DNA of 64,000 bases from Vicia villosa. Lineage: Eukaryota > Streptophyta > Magnoliopsida > Fabales > Fabaceae. Numbering within the stretch: position 1 is the first letter of the stretch; every line of letters begins with the position of its first letter. The notes beneath the pieces are model-generated. The model searched no databases and had not been told where the DNA came from. It saw nothing but the letters and a program-made list of their open reading frames with translations. The translations under genes and the position numbers were made by a program. Below, piece after piece: positions 43,601 through 55,504 of this stretch. The stretch spans positions 248,001 to 312,000 of the forward strand of contig NW_026705774.1 of NCBI RefSeq assembly GCF_029867415.1, written 5' to 3'.

Positions 43601-46600
43601 CATCTTTTTTATAATTTAATTATTTTTAAACAACAACAACTAAGTCTTATTCCACTAATTGGGGTCGGCTACATATATCAAACTACGTCATAATTTTCGA
43701 TGAAAAACCATATTTCTATCCAACTTATTAATCTTGAGATCTTTCTTAATAGCCTCTCTTAAAGTTTTCTAGGTCCTCCTCTACCTCTAGTGTATGACTA
43801 CTCTCCATTTGATTTACTCTCTTTACTACAAAATCTACATGTTTTCTCTCTCCAGGCCTAATCGACTGTCAATGTTGAAATTGTTAGAGAGGATATTCTC
43901 TGTAGTTATTGATGGAAATCCAAAATTCCAAAACACAAATTAATAAATAGAAATGTATCAACAATGGAAAATAGAATATATTTAATTTATTGATGAGGAG
44001 AGAAAATTGTAGAAAGAAAATAAACTAAATCTACTCTAGAGTCAAGCTCCTAGGAGATGGAGAAAACCTTATCTATGCCTAATCATAATATCATATAATT
44101 GTTCATTCCAATATTTCTTGCATGATCACTACAATCCACTTACCTCACTATATATACTTATCACCCTCATTATTACATAATAACCCTTTTTTTCCTAATG
44201 GTCCCATACTTGGGTCTCTATCAGTTACTTAAAATCTTCTCTTTGTATTTGGGAGTTTTCAGGCGGTATTTATCACTATCTACATTTTAGACCGGAAAAA
44301 AAAATCAAAAATAATAATCCATTTAGGTTCATCCTCTGAAATTCATCTTTGAAATGTTGAGCAAGGTGAAGAATCATTAGCATTATTGTTTGAAAATTGT
44401 AATCAATTCGAAAATGAAATGGATGGATAATTAATTATCTTTGAAAGGCACGTAGATGTAGCACACATAGATCATAGAATGTGAAGCATTTGAAGGAACA
44501 TACGATTGTCAGAGGTTGATAAAATTACATGAAACACCAAGCAAATGAGAAGAAAAATACCTTAAGGTAACAATTATCACTGCAGGGTTTACTCTCACCT
44601 TCTGGTTCATTCCAAACTGATTGCTTTTCACTCTAAGAATTAAATTGTTGTCAATTTACTGATAGATAACATAAGTTTAGAAACAAATGTAGAAGATTTT
44701 TTCCTTACAGGATATATTAAGGGTTGTGAACATCCATGTAAAGGACAATTATAGATCTGTAGGGAATTAGAAAAGCATAAACACACAAGATATTTGAAAT
44801 TAAACATAAAGATGATGACAAGAATGCTAAAAATGAAGTTTTTTAATATTTACCATGCAACGACGACAGAAAAAGTGATCAAAAGTACTTAAACTGGCAC
44901 TCAAACTTTTGTCCAAACATATTCCAGTAATAGATTCACTTTCTCGAGAATTTTTAGCATGCATGTCCTTTTCCTTGAGATATTTATACCTCTCCTGCAT
45001 AAAAATTATTGTTAAAAATACATGTGCTTTTAATATTCACCTATAAAAAAATAGTTTAAAGGTGGATCATTGAAGTCAATTGAATATAAAGTATTAATAT
45101 AATTTAGTATTGTTATTATTAATAAAACTTAATATTATTGCAAATTGATATTGTTAAGAGTCTCACATCGGACAATATATGGCCTGAATATGTGCTTATA
45201 AGTAAGGGCAATCCTCAATTCCTCACCCTACAAGCCGGTTTTGTAGGGTTGAGTTAGGCCCAACCACATTTATTAACATGATATCAAAGCCTCGTTTAAG
45301 ATCCGGTGGGCCACCTACTATCAGGTTTCTGCTATCGGGTCACCCACCATTTATTTCCACACTCCAATTGTCTAGTCCTGGACATGAGGGGGTGTGTTAA
45401 GAGTCCCATATCGGACAATATATGACCTGAACATGTGCTTATAAGTGGGAGCAATCCTCACCCTACAAGCCGGTTTTGTAGGATTGAGTTAGGCTCAACC
45501 ACATTCTTAACAGATATCAAGACCAATGAAACTTCACTTGCAGAGCCGATTTCTTTTGAGGTAAAGGGTCCGAATACAGTTGCTTGGGTTAGTTGGTCTA
45601 TGGTGTGCAAGCCTAAGAGTAGGAAAGGTCTTGGGGTGAGGGATCTTCGCCTGGTTAATATGACTTGGGAAAGTGACACTGGAGGGTCATTATTTGGGGG
45701 CTGGCTTTAAGGTGAAGGCGGTCACAGCTAGATACAGGTCCAACTTTTCTTTGACCCACTACGCTGGCAATTGGAGCGATTTCAGTCTACCTCTTCCGGG
45801 TGGAAATTTATTTCTCTTCTCGGAGCAGACCTGGAATCAACCTCGGACTAGTTTTTAATATGCTATAAAACAATAACAGTACAGGAATAGAAGTATGATG
45901 AATATGAGTAGGGTTTATTATTATTGAATCACAACAGTTACAATGGATGGAGAAAATTCTTGGAGGAAATGGAAACAGAACAAATGTGACCCTTAAGAGA
46001 GAGCACCCTTACTGATGTGAGAACAACCTCACACTCGGCCCCTTTTCCCTACTCATAGTTGCTTACCTCACTCTCACTGCCCTCCTCTTTTTATGTAATT
46101 ATGACCCTGATTCTCAATCATGATCCTCCAATCCCCCTAGTGCCACCTGGATATTCTGTTATTCTTGCTTCTTGCATACCTTCCTTCACTTCTTTCACAG
46201 CCAGCTGTCCCTCCTTGCTCATGTGCACCCTTTCCCATTTTTCCCATTTTATCACTTCTCTTATAGACATGTTTAAAAGTTTTCCCATTTTACCTCCTTA
46301 GGCTGAACTTGAAACTCGCAATCCTCTCGTTTAAGCACTGTGGTAGTGGCTGCACAGTGAACCCTGCTCCCACTGTTTCTTTAACTGTGATACATGAAAT
46401 ACAGGATATATTTTAGAATTAGGGGGCAAGTCCATTAATAGGCGATCTGACCTATCTTCTCAGTAATAGCAAATGGCCCATAAAACCTTGGACCCAATTT
46501 CTCATTAGGCCTGTTAGCAAGGGATTTGAACCAGTAAGGTTGAGCTTTCACATAGACCATATCCCCGACATCAAAAGCCACCTCTCTTATTTTCCTGTAA

Positions 46601-49600
46601 GCCCATTGTTTCATCAGATTACTTGATTCTTCTGCTCACCCAACACAACATCTCTTTCCAGCAATAATTGATCAACTCCCTGACTCTAGCCCCCACTCTA
46701 GGGTAATTGATGATAGTCGTACTTCTCTCCCGTACATGGCCTTAAATAGGCTCATGCCAGTAGAAGAATTAAATAAATAATTAAACCAGAACTATGCCCA
46801 GCCTAACCATTTCACCCATTGCTTAGGTTGCCCATTCACAAAACACCGTAAATATGATTCCAAGGTGTGATTAGTTACCTCTGACTACCCATCCATCTGA
46901 GGGTGATAAGCTGAACTGAATTTAGGCTTAGTTCCTGCCAACACCTTCTTCTCAAAGAAGATTGACGCAGCCAACACCTTCTCTTCATTAGGAATATGGT
47001 TGATCTCAAAATAACACTCAGCTCGGTAAACCCACCCATACGGATCATTGTCGGAGAAACACGGTGCCTCCAACCGTTGCATACTTGCATTCGATCCTCC
47101 CGGCGATCCAGCCGCCGTTCGCGTTCCAACACTACAGCTGCAGTTGCGTCGTCGATTAACAGTACAGGTATAAAAATATGATGAATATGAGTAGGGTGTA
47201 TTATTATTGAATCAAAGAACTGTTACAATGGATGGAGAGAATTATCCTTCCAGGAAATGGAAACGGAAATGGAAACAGAACAAATGTGACTCTTAAGAGA
47301 GATCGTCCTTACTAATGTGAGAACAACCATACACTTGGCCCCTTTTCCCTACTCACGAATTGCTTACCTCACTCTCATTGCCTTCCTTTTTTTATGTAAT
47401 TATGATCCTGATTCTCAATCATGATCCTCCGATCACCTAGTGCCACCTGGACATTCTGTCATTCATGCTTCTTGCACACCTTCATCCACTTCTTTTACTG
47501 CTAGTTGTCCTCGTTGTTCATGTGCACCTTTTCCCATTTTGTCCATGTAGGCAACCCTACTTAGTGGGATAAGGCTTGGTTGTTGAGATAAAGCTTGGTT
47601 GTTGTTGTCATATCCCTTCTCCTATAAACATGTTTAAACGGTTTATCAGTTTTCTGATGGTGTGGTGAATTTGGTCCATGACTTTCTAGAAGGACTGTTA
47701 GGTTAGGGGTGCTTCTCGCAGAGAAATTCCAAAGACTTTATCACGTTTCAATTCAAACTAGAGAGACGATATGATTGGTCATACTCATATGGTGGGTGGG
47801 TGGGTCATGGATCTTAGATGAAGGAGAGGAGGTATGTTTAGAGGAGGAGTGGCTTGTCTCATTGTTTACGACTCTGAATGGAGCTCATTTGTCCCATGAT
47901 GAGGACACTTAGTTGTGGAAGCACGACTCTTCTGGCATGTACTCGATTAGCTTTGTTTGTTTGGTGCTTCCAGAGGTTGCCCATGTGGGGGCGGCTGCTC
48001 AAGAGAGATGATTACGACTTTATCGAGTGTGTGGAAAAGTTGGGTGCCCAATAAGGTCAAAGTTCTTTTTTGGCAATTACTTCAGGATAGAGCTCCAACT
48101 CAATCAACTTTTCGCAACTTGTGATTTTATGAATAGTGTGTTTAGGTGGTTAAGATGGGAGATGGTGATGCCTTTGAGTATTATTATTCTTGTTGATATT
48201 TTCTCCTCGATATGATTGGTCATATGGTGGGTGGGTGGGTCATGGATCTTAGATGAAGGAGAGGAGGTATGTTTGGAGGAGGAGTTGCTTGTCTCATTGT
48301 TTACGACTCGGAATGGAGCTCATTTGTCCCATGATGAGGACACTTAGTTGTGGAAGCACGACTCTTCTGGCATGTACTCGATTAGCTTTGTTTGTTTGGT
48401 GCTTCCGGAGGTTGCCCATGTGGGGGCGGCTGCTCAAAAGAGATGATTACGACTTTATCGAGTGTGTGGAAAACTTGGGTGCCCAATAAGGTCAAAGTTC
48501 TTTTTTGGCAATTACTTCAGGAAAGAGCTCCAACTCAATCAACTTTTCGCAATTTGTGATTTTATGAATAGTGTGTTTAGGTGGTTAAGATGGGAGATGG
48601 TGATGCCTTTGAGTATTATTATTCTTGTTGATATTTTCTCCTCGATTGGGGTGGGGAAGAGCGTCAGATCTGGTTTGGCTTTGATTTGAAATTTGGTTGT
48701 GCGACTCGTTTGTAAATCATGTAATGACCTAATCTTCCCGGGAAAGGATTATGATTGTTCAATATTTGATAGACAGTATATCATTTTTTCCTCCTGAGAG
48801 TGGTTTCTCGCTAGATCTGGGGATTTTTCATATTCTCACTCTGAATGGGAAGGGGATTCTCACTAGTGTTTGGTCCGATAATGTTGTGTTGTTGGCGGTG
48901 GTGATCCGGTCTGAGCTTGGTTTGGCCCTTGATCTTCAGCGCCCTTTGGTTGATTGACTGGTGGTTCTCTCTACTCTTTGTTGGCTTGAGCTAGTGTGGT
49001 GGTGTTGGCATGTTCTGGGTGGGGTGGTTTTGTGTTTTTCTTGTTGTGTTATTTTTATCGGTTTGTTTTTTTTTCTCATTTTTGTACTTCTGTTTTAGTT
49101 CAGAATACTCCTAGTACTACTTTCCTAGCACTACTTTTAATTGCTTTTTCACTATTTATTATTTTTTGCCATTTACAAAAAATCATGCAAGTCTATGAGA
49201 TCCGCCAATAAACTAAACCATACAGCTATGAATCTCTTTGCAATGAGTACTAAGGTTAATAATTATCATGAAAACATTAATGTATGTTATACATTCAATT
49301 TTACCTGAATCTCTGAGTGAGTGCCCCCAATACAGCTATGAACAACACTCAATGCCTCCTCAGTAAAATCATGTTCCTCAAATACCATCCTAATATATTC
49401 AATAGTCAAATAGTAGTTTCAGTATATGAGAAACTTAAAAATGAAGTGAAAAAGGATGCATAATGAGTTTAAATATGGTATTTAATTTAAACATTTTGTT
49501 GTATGGCAAAATGATAAAGGACTTATTCAACTACAGCTCCAAGGAAAAACATTGGAGAACCAGCAAGGCATCTATGACTATATCATTACAAAGTTCAATA

Positions 49601-51395
49601 TGGAAATCTCATAATGTATGGGTTGGGCCTAACTCATCCCTACAAAACCGGCTTAAGAACCGACTTGTAAGGTGAGGATTGCCCCCACTTATAAACACAA
49701 CACAGGCCATATCTCTAAGCAATGTGGGAGTAAATCCAGCCCTTCAAAGCCAACACGATGAAGGTATTAGGGGCTGCAATGAAGGCAAGCCAAAGTGCCG
49801 CAATTAAGGCGACTAGGGGCGGACCGCAATAAGGCGGAAATTCCAACTGGAAATTGAAGATTCATATCACTTGTAACAAAAAGTACTGCAACTAGGATCT
49901 CTAGCTCTTATGGGTATTTTATACTTATTCACATAAATAAAACTTCTAAATGTAAGTATAATAATACATCTCCATTTTGATTTACCATAGAATTTGGTCT
50001 TCACCCTGAGAAAAATGTTTAGCTTCTTTATTCTCTTTGCACTCTTCTTCGGTGTCACTACATATCATTGTTTCACCACCATGTTGATAGTATATGTTTC
50101 TTCTTGCCGCAAATGATTGATCTTTGGTCATTCTCTCATTCCTATTTTGTGCAAAAGATTTTAATAAAGCAATAAATACACAATGAAAATAACACATGAA
50201 TGATGGCATTAAATATTAAATATATATTTTAAAGCGGAATAGAGTTTAGGAATAAACATGTGTTTTCAATTTTTAAAAATGCACATTATAGGATTCTAAA
50301 TCTTTAAAATGTGAAAATAAGACCCACCTGGCCAAATGTAACCAAAATGTATATGGAGGTATCTTTTCAGAGCTTGGTAACATGAAACTTTTCTCAAAGG
50401 ATACATCTTGATTTTGTATCTGTTCTCTCCTTCCTAAACCCTGACGGAAACCACTAAACTTACTGACAGGATTGTCAATTCTTGAAGAAAGCATTTTAGC
50501 GTTAACTTCCTCGGTCTGTAATGAGGTATTTCTTGACACTGCTGCCATGACCTCGGAAAGTTGAAACCGAAGATTCTCCCTATTTATCCAAAGTTTATCC
50601 TGAGGAAATTAAATCAAAGCTAAATATCAAGGTTAACAAAGAGAACCCTTGTCCACCTTTCATATAGAAATTGGGGTGGGGGATTCAAACAATAAATAAT
50701 TAAGTATTTCAATGATACCACTAAAGTAGGGGGGAAAAGGCAAGAAAAATGGCAGAGCTCATTATGAAACATGATTTAATTTTGACAGACTGTTCTCAAC
50801 ATTGGAATTATCCAATTTTCTGCAAAAATAAATAAAGAGGAAATCGACCGATAATTCCATAAAAACGAGTTAACTCAGGACCAAGTACGTAAATGTCACT
50901 AGTAGATCAACTTGATTTCACTCAATTTACAATGGAATAAAACTCTACCAAACATAATGACACAAAGCTAGATCAATTCAAATAATCACCCACCCAATTG
51001 AACTTACTTTAATTGATTTAAGTCGCTCGTCATGGATCTTTTCTTTTAACGAATCTATTTTGTTCTTCAAGATTTGACAATCATCAATAGCAGCCTCTCC
51101 ATGTTGTTTCTGTCCATGGAATAAAATATCACTGATACATAGAAAAATACATGCATCTACACAATGATTCGATGAAATGATTATTTGGTTACAACACTTC
51201 TTGATCTCATTAGAAAGAGAGTAACGTGCAATCGTCGGAGTTGAATTTTGAAGAATCGCTATCATATATATGAAAATGAGAAATGAAAACCTAAAAGGAA
51301 TGGAATTAAAGAAAGCAAAAGTAAATAGGAGAATGGAAATCGATACAAACTTTAGATCTTGATGTTGATGTTGAAGTTATGTTGTTTGAGGCCAT
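34662..51395 (-). CDS. SWN-like: SWINGER/EZA1-like Polycomb histone H3K27 methyltransferase
   Basis: Catalytic PRC2 subunit homologue (E(z) family), nuclear, trimethylating H3K27. Coding exons, 5' to 3' on the minus strand: 51351-51395, 51008-51109, 50328-50599, 49986-50141, 49305-49389, 44854-44994, 44709-44756, 44561-44632, 42698-43089, 41766-41892, 36736-36950, 36501-36632, 35802-35889, 35676-35723, 35171-35299, 34986-35063, 34662-34850. All have GT-AG borders, phases match, total 2319 bases (772 codons plus stop). Start [15 protein letters not shown]. Marks: [17 protein letters not shown] (about 141), [20 protein letters not shown] domain (residues about 525-596), SET domain with [23 protein letters not shown] and GEELFYDY, all intact. 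SEKQ...[10 protein letters not shown] and [10 protein letters not shown] point to SWN rather than CLF. The C-terminal tail after YDYKY is divergent. Large introns 5 and 10 hold transposons. Confidence 0.85.
38022..40900 (+). mobile_element. internally deleted Ty1/copia element with intact target duplication
   Basis: CCTCT at 38022-38026 and 40896-40900 flank an element from 38027 to 40895. The 3' LTR (40682-40895, 214 bp, TGTTGGAATT...CTCTACA) is preceded by a polypurine tract (TTGAGGGGGAG). The 5' LTR keeps only its first 136 bases, identical to the 3' copy; the rest plus gag, protease and half of integrase are deleted, joining LTR position 136 straight to [10 protein letters not shown] of integrase. 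Inserted in sense opposite to the host gene, inside another LTR-like repeat. Confidence 0.85.
38163..40674 (+). CDS. pol: copia partial polyprotein: integrase C-terminus, RT, RNase H
   Basis: An uninterrupted frame; the first ATG in the main track of homology is 38230 ([20 protein letters not shown]). The block before it encodes [15 protein letters not shown] with the integrase catalytic Glu. After the S/P-rich linker come RT motifs [49 protein letters not shown] and intact catalytic [10 protein letters not shown]. RNase H motifs are [20 protein letters not shown] and [12 protein letters not shown]. 814 codons from 38230 without a stop suggests the deletion is recent. It lacks gag, protease and the first two integrase catalytic residues, so it is non-autonomous. 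Confidence 0.85.
41222..41281 (+). repeat. three perfect 20-bp tandem repeats
   Basis: TCCAAGAGGATTGTTCTTGG repeated three times head to tail within intron 10, inside the LTR-like block. Confidence 0.9.
43632..43860 (-). mobile_element. 3' end of an RTE-type LINE
   Basis: On the minus strand the block reads a decayed RTE ORF end ([10 protein letters not shown]) and finishes with TGTAGCCGACCCCAATTAGT and a (TTG)n tail at 43632-43642, the usual RTE terminus in plants. Lies in intron 8 of the methyltransferase gene. Confidence 0.6.
43905..44250 (-). other. LTR-like non-coding block in intron 8
   Basis: AT-rich non-coding sequence resembling a retrotransposon LTR in composition, with no paired copy or coding region in the window. 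Identity unresolved. Confidence 0.2.
45152..45512 (+). mobile_element. complete TRIM element
   Basis: LTRs at 45152-45278 and 45395-45512 (TGTTAAGAGTC... to ...TTAACA) bracket only 116 bases. The inner part starts TGATATCAAAGCC, like an initiator-Met primer site, and ends GACATGAGGGGG, a polypurine tract. GATAT is duplicated at 45147-45151 and 45513-45517. No coding capacity, as expected of terminal-repeat retrotransposons in miniature. In intron 5. Confidence 0.85.
45518..45866 (+). pseudogene. L1-type LINE ORF2 fragment, part 1
   Basis: Reads [25 protein letters not shown], the conserved block downstream of RT in plant LINE ORF2, followed by frames with shifts ([10 protein letters not shown]). 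The TRIM lies at its left edge and a gypsy remnant cuts it at about 45866. Confidence 0.65.
45867..47650 (-). mobile_element. internally deleted gypsy remnant with two LTRs
   Basis: Direct repeats at about 45867-46290 and 47156-47650 share AACAGTACAGG..., GATGAATATGAGTAGGGT and ...CATGTTTAAA. Between them on the minus strand a gag fragment ([21 protein letters not shown]) runs straight into an integrase fragment ([12 protein letters not shown]), then into [19 protein letters not shown] sequence. So protease, RT and RNase H are missing. Inserted into the LINE. Edges are approximate. Confidence 0.65.
47651..49190 (+). pseudogene. L1-type LINE ORF2 fragment, part 2, with tandem duplication
   Basis: The LINE resumes with the region encoding the C-terminal zinc-binding domain ([20 protein letters not shown] in a shifted frame) and ends in a T-rich 3' untranslated region near 49190. 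A ~440-base segment is duplicated head to tail (47768-48210 and 48209-48645) with few differences; a 6-base indel (ACTCAT) distinguishes them. No functional product. Confidence 0.65.
49610..49735 (-). repeat. TRIM-LTR-related fragment
   Basis: In inverted orientation this shares GGTTGGGCCTAACTCA, CTACAAAACCGGCTT and GTGAGGATTGCCCCCACTTATAA with the TRIM LTRs at 45152-45512, but is more diverged and alone. In intron 4. Confidence 0.55.
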
Positions 51396-52009
51396 TGATG
51401 AATCGAGAAGAGCGCAGCCTAACTTCGACGAAGGCACAAGAATCAAGAGTGTTAACTGAGCGAAGGAAGCAATACCACCCTTTAAATATGAGGGGAAAAA
51501 CCCGACATTGCACAATATCCTCAATATATAAAATGTTTTTTTAGTAAAAATAATGATTAATGCATCTTGATGCTTTACTTGTTACTCCTTATTTTCTATG
51601 GGCTCTTGGGCCACCACTCTAAATGCCGGTACTTTTTTTCTTCAAAAATTATATCTGTTTCTATTACTACCATATATGAAATTTAGTGTATGACTTTTTT
51701 TTTTAAATCAAAGTATTTTAAACAATACCATTTGAACCACAACTCAAGAGTCCATTTAAAAGACAATTGGAGACAACTTCATGCTTTAGGCAAGCCTTAC
51801 ACCGAGTAGGGAGAGCTAGAGTTTTGCTCTACTAGGTCACACACACTTAAACATCGATGAAAGCCACAAATAAACCTTCATAAGCTATCTTGGTTGAGGC
51901 TACCACAAGTTTCTATACGGTGAATCTTGCTTCATAGAAACACCATTGTTAAACTTGAAGAAACCAATAAGTAACCAAAGATACTTGGACCTCGCGTATA
52001 TTTACTGTA
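51396..52009. other. upstream region of the methyltransferase gene
   Basis: About 600 bases between the start codon and a MITE. It would hold the promoter and 5' untranslated region; no certain TATA box or start can be named. No coding similarity. Confidence 0.4.
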
Positions 52010-52368
52010 GACTTTGTTTGGGAGTTTGGAGGGAAAGGAGGGCTTTGAAAAAAGGGAAGGGAGGGCATTGCTTAGGTGGAGAGGGTTTTGGAAGGTTTAA
52101 TTTTATTCATAATACAAAAATCCCCTAGTTTCGAGGAACTAATAAATTGTATTGAAGGAGGGATTTGGAGGGTTTTTGAGGGCTTAGATAAATTCTTCAA
52201 TTATAACCTATGTTGTTATAATATTTTGAAAATTAAAAATATACTAACATCTATTTATCATTCTAAACAAAATCATTTTTTCAAAAAATGTTAAATATTT
52301 CTCTATTTTTTCTTTAAAACTCCTTCCTCAGAAGCTCTCCCTCCCCCTCCTAACTCGCAAACAGGGCC
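52010..52368. mobile_element. Tourist-like MITE
   Basis: 359 bp with imperfect terminal inverted repeats: GACTTTGTTTGGGAGTTTGG at the left and the inverse GGCCCTGTTTGCGAGTTAGG at the right. The GGCC..GTTTG terminus suits PIF/Harbinger-derived Tourist elements; TTA follows the right end but the left flank is GTA. Sits about 0.6 kb upstream of the methyltransferase start. Confidence 0.6.
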
Positions 52369-53216
52369 TTAACAAAAAATAGGGGAAGAAGCTGCATAGA
52401 GGATGAATAAAAAAGACTTCTAAAGTTGGCTTCTTGCCTGACTTAATACCAGGCTTCTTAACAAGTTTTGAGCTGTCAATTCAGATTTTGAGCTGACTTT
52501 AAAAACTTCTTTATTCAAGTAAAGCACTAACCGAATTAACATGTACTATTTTAATGTTTCTTAAAAAAATACCATTTAGCCACTGCTTAAACGTTACAAA
52601 GGACTTTTAAATAAAAATTCAGGCCTCCTACAGGTTCCCGCCAAATATCCAAAAGCAAGCAATTTCGCCTGAAACTTTAAAAACCAGCAAGTAATCTAAC
52701 AAAAATAGAGAAACAAAAGAAAATCTTCAGAAATAATAGCAGCTCAAGTTTCAACACAAGCTAATCACATTGCATGGTGAGTTTCTTTTTGAAACGGCTA
52801 AATATATTAACACAACTCAAATCCGAGCACAAAGCGTACTAGCAAGGGGAAAAACAAAAGCAGAGCATCCCACTACTACTATCCTACAAACACCAAGACA
52901 ACAGAGTTTAATACACACGAGGGCCGTCAGAATTTCAATACCAAAAAACAAATACAATAGCACCAGGAACTAACATAGACACCAACAACAAAATGAAAAC
53001 TAAAGAGAAACTGGCTAAAAACCAAAGGACAGGCTCGGTTAGCATTTAATCCTCATCAAAGAATTACTGTTCAGCACATTCAAACAAACTATCCCTTATT
53101 CCATGTCTTTCCAATTACAATTAAAGGGAGACACTTGACCATACAGTCCTAGTAGGGATATGCAATATTTAGGAGCTCAAGTCTACAAAGCAAGTAAAGA
53201 AATTTGAAATGTTTAC
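52369..53216. other. non-coding region, nothing recognised
   Basis: AT-rich sequence with short chance frames only. No repeats or gene similarity recognised. Confidence 0.4.
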
Positions 53217-53312
53217 CTTTGCAATCACTTCTGCTGAACTAACTCATATTTCTTCTCTTAGTTCCCTGATAGCAACATTTCTCAGAACCTCACCTTCATC
53301 AATACCACAAGT
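53217..53312 (-). pseudogene. Nudix hydrolase exon with a stop in the Nudix box
   Basis: The minus strand reads GIDEGEVLRNVAIRELREEI, stop, VSSAEVIAK and then a good donor (AAG/GTAAAC). This is the GX5EX7REUXEEXGU Nudix box of the plant NUDX25/26/27 group (dinucleoside polyphosphate hydrolases); the ThrGly of REETG has become Ile-stop. The preceding WQMPQGG part is garbled. Later exons were not found. Confidence 0.65.
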
Positions 53313-55504
53313 ATTTGGTAAGCCTAATAGAGAACCATGTGAATAAAAAAAATATTTCTATAACAAAGTATCTGTTGCAATAAAAAGGAATATGCCATGA
53401 AGCTCATATACTTAATACACGGTACGCAACAGATACGGAACAATTCTCAAATTCAAAATACGATATAACTAAGATTCCTTAATAAAAAACTAACTTTAAA
53501 TAAAAAATATATAAATGCACAATAGAGAAACATAACTAAAAATAAGGGACAATTCAATCTGTTCTGCCCCAAGTAGAATATAACAAAAACATCATTAGTA
53601 CTAAACAAAAAGAACACATTAGCAAAAAAAAAAAAAATCCTTGTCTAATGTTTAATACTTAATAGTTAACTCTAATGGTGTTGGTCTCCTCTCTCACATT
53701 CTCATCATCAAAAGACAATGAAGTGTTTTATTATGCTCTGACTCCTCAACTCTTAACTCCTTATCATTCCTTTTATAGGTTTTTCCATTTCTTCTATTAT
53801 TTTTTTAAAAGAAAATAGGGGAAGAAAAGATTTTAAAAAATTGTGTATGTTGTACTGTTATTGTTGTGCTGTATCCTGATTGTATCGGTTCCCTCCACCG
53901 TAATCTGTGTGTATCAGTATCCTTATGTTGTATACCGGGCGTAGTATCCCAGACGTTTCGGACAGTTTAAAAAAATATTAAAATTTAATTGGTTGACACT
54001 TCATTGGTACGTACCGGTACTTCAGCCACTTTGGAGTATCAAGACTTCATAAGAAATACAAATCCAGGGTGAATGAATTTCCAGAATAGTCAGAGACACA
54101 GTTAAACAAGTTCGTTGGTTTAGAGTTGACTTTTAACATGATATGAATAATCCCTAAAAAATTTACATAGTCGATTACAAGGAGTTAGTATTTTCTCTAG
54201 AAAGTGAAAAGTATAGGCTCTTACTTTGGCCAAATTAACCAATGCTTTCTCCTCAACCTTTTCCACAGGAGCAGTCTACCGAGCAGCCTCCTCGCATCTT
54301 TCATCTCATACAACAAAATATCATGACAACCAACACGTGAAACCAATTATGAAATGTACTTAATGACGACATGGAATCATGTTACTTCTACTAAGTGATT
54401 CATGAAACCATTTAATTAGAGTTCGTCTTATTTAAAACTAAACCTCATACTGGCAAATGCTATATGCAGACTTGTAAATTAAATGTTGACTAAGCTTTGA
54501 ACATTTAATTAGCTTGTTATGCTAACATATACAAATGAAACAACAAAACAGTCCTTCTACAACTAGTTGATCAAGCATGGTAGGATATATAGATTTCATT
54601 TGACCTCTCTTCGGTATCCATAGGTGCTTCGAGTGTTGTTGATGGCAGATGATAAGTGCTTCGAATGTTGTCAATGCACATATCAGTCCATGGCAGAGAG
54701 CCAAAATCCCGTCATAGTGGATGCTTTGCAGCGCCTTCATAGCGGATTAAGATGGAAACCCGCAATATCGGCCGATATTTACCTTTGTGACGAGCCTAAA
54801 AACCGCCACTGATATCTGCCATGGCCAATATTCATTAACATTGAGTGCTTCTACCCATCTAGCTCCTATAGTTGTGTAATCCTTCAATAAAATCATATTC
54901 CAATACGTGTTGTCAAATATCGGCCATGGCAGGATATCGGTGGCGGTTTTTTGGCTCTCCTCCACGGTCAAATATGTGAAGGATGGTGGTGCCATATGTC
55001 ATACTTTATTGCAGAATTTTGGCTCTGGCCCACCATCTGCCATCACTAACACTGATTTCAATAATATGGGGTTCTCTAAGCTACAACCGGTTATATAAAT
55101 TCATCTTCAACTATTACATAATCAGATTCAAACATGAGAAGAAAAAAAAACAGAGAATAGTAAACGGAAAAAAGCAAGGGAAACGGCATTACCAAGCAGT
55201 GCCGAGAACGGAGATGCCCACAGAAATACATGCATAAATTATAATCAACATGAAGGTAGCCACTAGCCACTTATATAAACTAAACCTAAAAATTTCTTGT
55301 ATTGGATAAGTTTTCAGAGACTAAGAATCAACACATAAAAGCAATGAAATAAAGCTATAAAAAGAAATAACCAAGCATCATAACATCCAATGAATGTAAT
55401 TAACTTTGAAGAACTGATTTCCATTTTCCACATATACATATAGATTATTCAATTATTGTATACTTGTTAGACAATCGGATCCTATCTGTATCAAAATTGT
55501 CTCC
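53313..55504. other. non-coding region with a GC-rich ATATCGG/GGCCATGG repeat
   Basis: Mostly AT-rich spacer. At about 54620-54830 and 54905-55040 related segments in opposite orientation carry TGTTGTCAA, ATATCGGCCATGGCAGG and GGTGGCGGTTTTTTGG; this looks like an inverted pair of a dispersed legume repeat. A possible exon at 54243-54310 (minus strand, donor AAG/GTAAGA) contains a stop. Confidence 0.35.

Noticed and set aside
54243..54310. Minus-strand exon-like stretch with donor AAG/GTAAGA
   Set aside because: It contains a stop and no family could be named; upstream acceptor unconvincing.
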